64,000 nt of DNA from Endomicrobiales bacterium. Lineage in GTDB: Bacteria > Elusimicrobiota > Endomicrobiia > Endomicrobiales > JALOBY01. The notes below the pieces were generated by a model. That model had not been told where the DNA came from. It ran no database searches and was given only the letters and a program-made list of their open reading frames with translations. The stretch covers positions 6,404 through 70,403 of the forward strand of contig JALOBY010000004.1 in NCBI GenBank assembly GCA_023228045.1, in the 5' to 3' direction. Positions 59,477-64,000 of the stretch are shown piece after piece. A program made the position numbers and the translations under genes. Position 1 is the first letter of the stretch. The number at the start of each line of letters is the position of its first letter.

Positions 59477-62062
59477 CTAACTTGAAAAACATATCATCTT
59501 TTGAGTAAGAATATCCGAAAGAATCTGTATATTCTTTGAGCTGGTATCATAAACATAAATAGCATTTTTTGCCAAGTTTTCTTCTTTTATAAGAGAATCA
59601 ACTGAATTATTAAACTGTTCAAAAAACTTTGTGTTAAAAAAGCCTTTTTTAGCACCGGAAAACACTGCAGCGTAAGATATATCCGTTTCAACCAGATCTT
59701 GAAAAAAATGAGTCCCAAAAGAAAGTTCAGGCTGTATATTGCCTGATTCGTAGTCTATCTCAACTAGAACGGAAATATTGTTTATTTCTGAAAAGCTTAC
59801 TGGAACTCCCAAAGAAGGAGTTGATGTTCCCCATCTGCCGGGGCCAATTAAAACCACAGGATTTTTATCTCTATCTGAGATATTCTTATTTATCTGGCCG
59901 ATATAACGAGCCAGGAGAAATTTTTCTTTTTCGGCCAACTCATAATACAGGGAGGGATCCACATAAATAATTTTGGATATTTTCTGGGCAATATTACCGC
60001 CCATAAAACTTCCTTTTGTTTCAAAGAGGATCTTGTTCTGGTCAATATTTGAAGGAATAGTAATTTTTTTCCCCGCGCCCCTTACCTGCAGTGGCCTGCA
60101 TTGTAAAAGGTTAATATTGAATTTTCCGTCATCTAGAAAATTTGCCGTAAATTCAATATCAACGGGATACTGATACATATCTTCCAAATTTTTAAGCATC
60201 CTGGACATAATTTTACCAAAGTCAGTTTCGGAAAACAGCCCGTCAAAGTTCATATTCCATGCGTTTTCACCTTTTATTTTTAATTCGCGCATTTTTTCCT
60301 TAGTTATTAAATCCTCTGAACCAAATAGCTTATTTTTGCATTCAGGAAGATATTCCAGAATTTTAGCTACGGATACGGTTTCAATATTATTTGAATCAAT
60401 ATTAAGCACATCCATTTTATGCTGAGAAAAACGCATAAGATAATCCGAATCATGGTAAGGCCTTGTTAAAGGGTCATCAAGAGCAACAACCCTGGGATAA
60501 TCGTCTTCAACTCTATTAACGGCTCTGGTCCCAAGCCCGAAAACTATCCTTAACATGCCGGCTTTCGGGTCCATTTTTTCTTTCCAGGCAAAAGTATTGT
60601 ATGAAATCCCTACACCTGCGGCATCGGGAAAAAAATAATTTTTATGATAAGTGCCTGAAACCCTTTGAACTAAAAGCGCCATCTGCTCGTCAGTGGTGTC
60701 CAAACCTCTCTGCAAACGATAGCTTAACGCATCTTCGTTCATTGTGCTTGCAAATATTTGTTTAATAAATTCTTCTAGTTTTGCATATCTTTCTTCTGTT
60801 ATCCCCTGATTTACCGAAAAAATACTTTCATATTTTCCGGCAAATGCATTGCCAAAACTGTCTTCCAGCAAACTGCTGGAGCGGACTATTATTGGTGATT
60901 GTCCGAAATATTCTATCATGAGCATTAACTGTTCTCTTATTTCTTCCGGCATTTTACCGTTAAGTAAGGCCTCTTTTAATTTATTTGCCTCTTTGAAATA
61001 CCCTTCCTTTGTTTTCTGCGCCATTCTTAGTTTCCATAAGCCGTTTTGGACTATGTAAGTATAATAAACATCTGAGCCAATATAAAAAGAATCGTGTGGT
61101 TCAAGTAAGTTGTTCCAGTCATAAGATATATCTTTAGCAAGAATTTTTCTTGAGAGAAGCATGCCAACGGCTTTACCGCCTATAAAACCCGTTCCGATCA
61201 TTCTAGATTTAATATCAAGAAAATCTTGAAGGTTAAAGTTCTTTTGAGCCAGATCAAGTATTCTTTTTTCGCGGGCCAGCATCACTTTTGAGATCTTTTC
61301 AATAATTTCCAATTTCTTTTCATTTGAAGCGTTTCTTTCAATTCCTTCCGCTTTTAAGAAAAGACGGTCCCAATAATCCAGATTTCTTTCAGAATTTTCA
61401 GAAAATTTAGTTGCTGCATAAGAAAACAACCTGGCAGCATCAGTAGAGCTTGTAATAGGAATAAATTTTTCTTTCTCTTTTATATGCGGAAGGAACATAC
61501 TTGAAGAATAGCGGTTCCAAACTTTAAGAGGATGTATGCAAAGTGTTGAATCTATGCTGTAAACATCAAGCAATAGCTGAGTAGTTTCCCTTATTCGCGC
61601 AACAGTTTTAAATGAATGTTCATCGCGCATAATGGCAAAATACGCGATTGTATCCAGTTCAAAAAGATAAGGGCAGGTAATAACAAAAAAATTGCCAAGC
61701 ATCAGATCCGCGGCCCAATAAAGAAGAAGGTCTGAAAGACAGTCAAATACATAAAATACGCCTATGCCTTCTTTTTTTATTATTTCGTGGACCTTTGTAG
61801 AAAATGTTTCAAAACCTTCTTTTGCATCAAGATTATAAGTAAAAACTCCGTCAGAATTATTGAAAAGCGCCTCGTGGCTGGCAAAGCGCATATAGATTAC
61901 CCTTTTTTCTTTTGAAATCGCATCCTTGGCAAATTCCCTCACCAAATACCGATAATTGCTCAGTTTGTCTATTTGGCATACAACATTGTCGCCCAAACGA
62001 AGATTATTTATTACTTCGTCCAGTCCATTTATTCCTGTAGTTTGTTTAGCCAAAGATTTCAT
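59477..62062 (-). CDS. PEP/pyruvate-binding (PPDK N-domain) protein with KaiC-like N-terminus
   Basis: An 861-residue protein. The N-terminal 230 residues look like a KaiC/RecA-type domain (TTGINGLDEVINNL...) without a clear Walker A. From about residue 290 comes the ATP-grasp domain of PEP synthase/PPDK: GFIGGKAVGM, PIIVRSSSLLEDSFGNAFAGKYES and RVVALDDPLT are visible, but the phosphohistidine domain and the PEP-binding barrel are missing. It may be a kinase-like or nucleotide-binding protein, not a complete PEP synthase. Its function is unknown. Base and codon use look different from neighbours, and it sits between two cca 3' ends. Confidence 0.75.
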   Translation of the reverse strand: MKSLAKQTTGINGLDEVINNLRLGDNVVCQIDKLSNYRYLVREFAKDAISKEKRVIYMRFASHEALFNNSDGVFTYNLDAKEGFETFSTKVHEIIKKEGIGVFYVFDCLSDLLLYWAADLMLGNFFVITCPYLFELDTIAYFAIMRDEHSFKTVARIRETTQLLLDVYSIDSTLCIHPLKVWNRYSSSMFLPHIKEKEKFIPITSSTDAARLFSYAATKFSENSERNLDYWDRLFLKAEGIERNASNEKKLEIIEKISKVMLAREKRILDLAQKNFNLQDFLDIKSRMIGTGFIGGKAVGMLLSRKILAKDISYDWNNLLEPHDSFYIGSDVYYTYIVQNGLWKLRMAQKTKEGYFKEANKLKEALLNGKMPEEIREQLMLMIEYFGQSPIIVRSSSLLEDSFGNAFAGKYESIFSVNQGITEERYAKLEEFIKQIFASTMNEDALSYRLQRGLDTTDEQMALLVQRVSGTYHKNYFFPDAAGVGISYNTFAWKEKMDPKAGMLRIVFGLGTRAVNRVEDDYPRVVALDDPLTRPYHDSDYLMRFSQHKMDVLNIDSNNIETVSVAKILEYLPECKNKLFGSEDLITKEKMRELKIKGENAWNMNFDGLFSETDFGKIMSRMLKNLEDMYQYPVDIEFTANFLDDGKFNINLLQCRPLQVRGAGKKITIPSNIDQNKILFETKGSFMGGNIAQKISKIIYVDPSLYYELAEKEKFLLARYIGQINKNISDRDKNPVVLIGPGRWGTSTPSLGVPVSFSEINNISVLVEIDYESGNIQPELSFGTHFFQDLVETDISYAAVFSGAKKGFFNTKFFEQFNNSVDSLIKEENLAKNAIYVYDTSSKNIQILSDILTQKMICFSS

Positions 62063-62137
62063 TTTGTTATAAGCCCATACTTAGATTCTGCTACTAACGC
62101 GCCTTCCGATTTATTCCCTGATTTAATTCTACCTCTA

Positions 62138-63583
62138 TCATTTCACAAGTAACTTTTGAATTCTTTTTATTTTTAGTTTCTCTTTTGCTGTTTTGAGGGC
62201 TTCTTCTTTTGTGGATATTTTCCCTCTTTGTTGTAACTCCTTAATGTAAGAGAGCAATATGCCAACTGCAGGGCCGGGTTTTATTTTTAATTTTTGCATT
62301 AGAAAATGCCCGTCTAAAAGTTTTGGAAGAACTGGTTTATTTTGTTCCTGAAAATAATATTTAATAATTTTACGCACCAAATTTTCTATAACTTCAAACT
62401 TTACACTTACCTTTATGTTAAGGTTTTTGTAAGACATACAATCACATAATGCCAAAATTAACAGGTCAGGAAGGTTGGTGCCAAGTGCCTTATGTATTCT
62501 TTGCTTTGCCCTTTCTGTAAGTATAGCCGATTGACCCAAGCTTATAGGGCGCATATGATGCAAAACCAGTTCTTGAACATAAGTAATACATTTTTTGGGA
62601 AATTTCAGGTTGGTAAGCGTCTGGCCAATTAGAGCAGAGCCCTTAGTTTCATGGCCTAAAAAATGCATTTTGCCGCCAACTTTTTTTGCGCACATTGGTT
62701 TTGCGCAGTCGTGAAAGAGTGCTGCAATTTTTAGTAGTTGGTATCTTTTTATGCCGCCCGCAATTTCTGAATTTAGATGTTGTTTTATTAGTTCATTGTT
62801 ATCTGGGAAGTGTTTTTCTATTGTGTCTAAAATGTTTTCCAATGATTTTAGTGTTTTTACAGAGTGATCCCACAAACCATTTTTATGAAAGTAAAACTTT
62901 TTTGACGACTTTTTCATTGATGTTTGGCACGGGAACAGTTGGCAGAGTAGTCCGGTTTTGTCTAATTGTTCTAAAGTGTCTATTGAATTATTTGCAAGAA
63001 GTATTTTTAGCATTTCTTCGCGTGAGCGTTCGGCGGCGGTTGTATGTAAGAGTTTGGCGTTTGCAACAATATTTTTAAGTGTGGCATTCTCTATGTTAAA
63101 ACCAAGTTCGCAAGAAATTCTAAAGGCACGCATTAGGCGAACAGGGTCATCTTTAAATACTTGTTTTGAGAGCTGTTTTATAGTTTTACTTTTTAGCTCG
63201 GCTTTACCATTGAGCGGATCATATATGTGTTTTAAAACATCAAACTTCTTTGAATCAATTGGTGCAGCAATGGCATTTATTGTGAAGTCGCGTTTTTGTA
63301 GGTCTTCTAAAATTGTTTTACCTTTGTATTTGCAAATATCAATGCAGGCAATTTCGGAGTTTTTTAGGGCAATACGGTAAACTTCATTTTCTTTGTCTAA
63401 AACAAAGTATGTTCCGCCAAGTTGTTTTGCAAGTGTTTTAGCGGTTTTTTGCGCATTGTTAGGTATAGCAATGTCTATATCGGTGTTTTTACGACCTATG
63501 AGCATATCTCGTAGCCAGCCGCCAACGAAATATGCGTTTTTGCCAGAGAGTTGTTTGGTGATAGTAGAAATTATTGTTTTCAT
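62138..63583 (-). CDS. cca: CCA tRNA nucleotidyltransferase with HD domain
   Basis: A 481-residue tRNA-CCA-adding or poly(A) polymerase-type enzyme. AYFVGGWLRDMLIGRKNTDIDIAI has the GG-x(n)-DxD catalytic motif, KRDFTINAIA and DDPVRLMRAFRIS follow, and the C-terminal half has an HD motif (ALFHDCAKP) and LHHMRP. Template-independent CCA addition fits the four CCA-less tRNAs of the window. The last 28 codons exist again at 59391-59476. Confidence 0.93.
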   Translation of the reverse strand: MKTIISTITKQLSGKNAYFVGGWLRDMLIGRKNTDIDIAIPNNAQKTAKTLAKQLGGTYFVLDKENEVYRIALKNSEIACIDICKYKGKTILEDLQKRDFTINAIAAPIDSKKFDVLKHIYDPLNGKAELKSKTIKQLSKQVFKDDPVRLMRAFRISCELGFNIENATLKNIVANAKLLHTTAAERSREEMLKILLANNSIDTLEQLDKTGLLCQLFPCQTSMKKSSKKFYFHKNGLWDHSVKTLKSLENILDTIEKHFPDNNELIKQHLNSEIAGGIKRYQLLKIAALFHDCAKPMCAKKVGGKMHFLGHETKGSALIGQTLTNLKFPKKCITYVQELVLHHMRPISLGQSAILTERAKQRIHKALGTNLPDLLILALCDCMSYKNLNIKVSVKFEVIENLVRKIIKYYFQEQNKPVLPKLLDGHFLMQKLKIKPGPAVGILLSYIKELQQRGKISTKEEALKTAKEKLKIKRIQKLLVK

Positions 63584-63654
63584 TGTTTTTAGTTTTAAGA
63601 TTTTCCTTCAATTTTCATTATTGATTCCCCAATCCCGCTTGGCTGATAATTAAC

Positions 63655-63900
63655 GAGTGTTTTTTTGTATTTTCGGCGAAGGATGTTTGAGCTCGCCACA
63701 AAGTGGCAAAGCGAGTTTCCGAGCCGCAAAAAAATACGAGAGAATAGCCGCGCGGGTGCATTTCTTTTGGTTATTTTTCTTTGGGCAGCAAAGAAAAGTA
63801 ACACTGGGGCGGGTGTAAATCCCGCGACTTTATTCAATTTTTATCTTTACTTCTTACTGAAAGATCTCTCGTCGCTTCGCTTCTCGAGATGGGCATAATA
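63655..63900. repeat. intergenic repeat at right edge
   Basis: TTTTTTTGTATTTTCGGCGA onward, with GAGCTCGCCACAAAG, CCGAGCCGCAAAAAAATACG and GGTTATTTTTCTTTGGGCAG, has the base pattern of a dispersed repeat and is open on both strands only by composition. The right end has an ATCTCG/CGAGAT-type hairpin at 63868-63891. No gene is supported from 63584 to the window end. Confidence 0.6.
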
Positions 63901-64000
63901 CTCAAAAAGTGTTGCTATTTTTGATAGTTTTGAAGTAGCAAAACCATTTTAAGTAACTAATTTTATGATTTTCAGAAAGACCACGATGGTTTCTATATTG

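Noticed and set aside
63595..63837. Minus-strand 80-residue ORF beside cca
   Set aside because: It is the translation of a dispersed intergenic repeat and has no ribosome-binding site.
1..64000. CRISPR array or transposase gene
   Set aside because: No regularly spaced direct repeats were seen and no ORF has DDE, HUH or serine/tyrosine recombinase motifs that I could recognise.

Overview
This is an AT-rich window from a bacterial chromosome. The organism is Gram-negative: it has outer-membrane beta-barrels, a TonB-dependent receptor, periplasmic signal peptides, and lipid-linked sugar chemistry including a GT9 (heptosyltransferase) family enzyme. No ribosomal RNA is present, so taxonomy is inference only. 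Split glycine decarboxylase subunits, a GH57 glycosidase, the der-plsY-gpsA-HU-merR order and a genome rich in small intergenic palindromes would fit an uncultured or poorly sampled lineage such as Elusimicrobiota/Endomicrobia, but this cannot be settled by eye. None of the four tRNAs encodes its CCA end, which agrees with the CCA-adding enzyme at the right edge.

Layout. 1-4247 (+): the end of leuC, leuD, leuB and asd (leucine and aspartate-family amino acids) and a YdjC-type deacetylase. 4389-5244: a gene-free AT-rich stretch. 5245-12911 (mostly -): a GH57 glycosidase with an outer-membrane barrel, a TPR protein and a PHP phosphoesterase; apt, an acylphosphatase, panD, a MerR regulator, tRNA-Arg, two tRNA-Pro and an unlisted 53-codon ORF resembling sigma-70 region 1.2. 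13022-19275 (-): HU, gpsA, plsY, der, pgsA, hflX, miaA and a small lipoprotein. 19484-30611 (-): mutL, mutS, a lytic transglycosylase, miaB, a BaiN-like flavoprotein, nadE, a GGQ rescue factor, a HAD hydrolase and an alpha/beta hydrolase. 30663-36502 (-): a complete glycine cleavage system, lpd-gcvT-gcvH-gcvPA-gcvPB. 36619-40470 (-): mscS, dksA-type and Orn/Lys/Arg decarboxylase operon, then a LarE-like sulfur transferase. 40713-44661 (+): three overlapping glycosyltransferase genes, the last fused to a PAP2 phosphatase. 45066-50676 (-): a cobalamin uptake and adenosylation locus (cobO-btuF-btuC-btuD, btuB) with a textbook cobalamin riboswitch before btuB and a second, divergent candidate plus terminator before cobO. 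50716-55556 (-): csp, PHP, PhoH, tRNA-Gly, a VF530 protein, a U32 peptidase and a SUI1/eIF1 homologue. 55613-59287 (-): a restriction-modification islet, with a Type IIG-like enzyme and a partner carrying a HEPN-like motif. 59477-62062 (-): a PEP/pyruvate-binding protein flanked by two copies of the 3' end of cca. 62138-63583 (-): cca.

The most unusual content is repeat biology. A palindromic element of about 159 bp occurs twice in opposite orientations. One copy supplies the last codons of lpd and the other lies between larE and the GT9 gene, with a 5-bp flanking direct repeat. Solo copies of its terminal palindrome sit directly 3' of two tRNA genes and of the btuB riboswitch. A second, multi-arm palindromic block separates leuC from leuD, and GTCAT-ended mini-palindromes fill several other gaps. 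The RM islet and the cca-flanked gene are the clearest accessory insertions.
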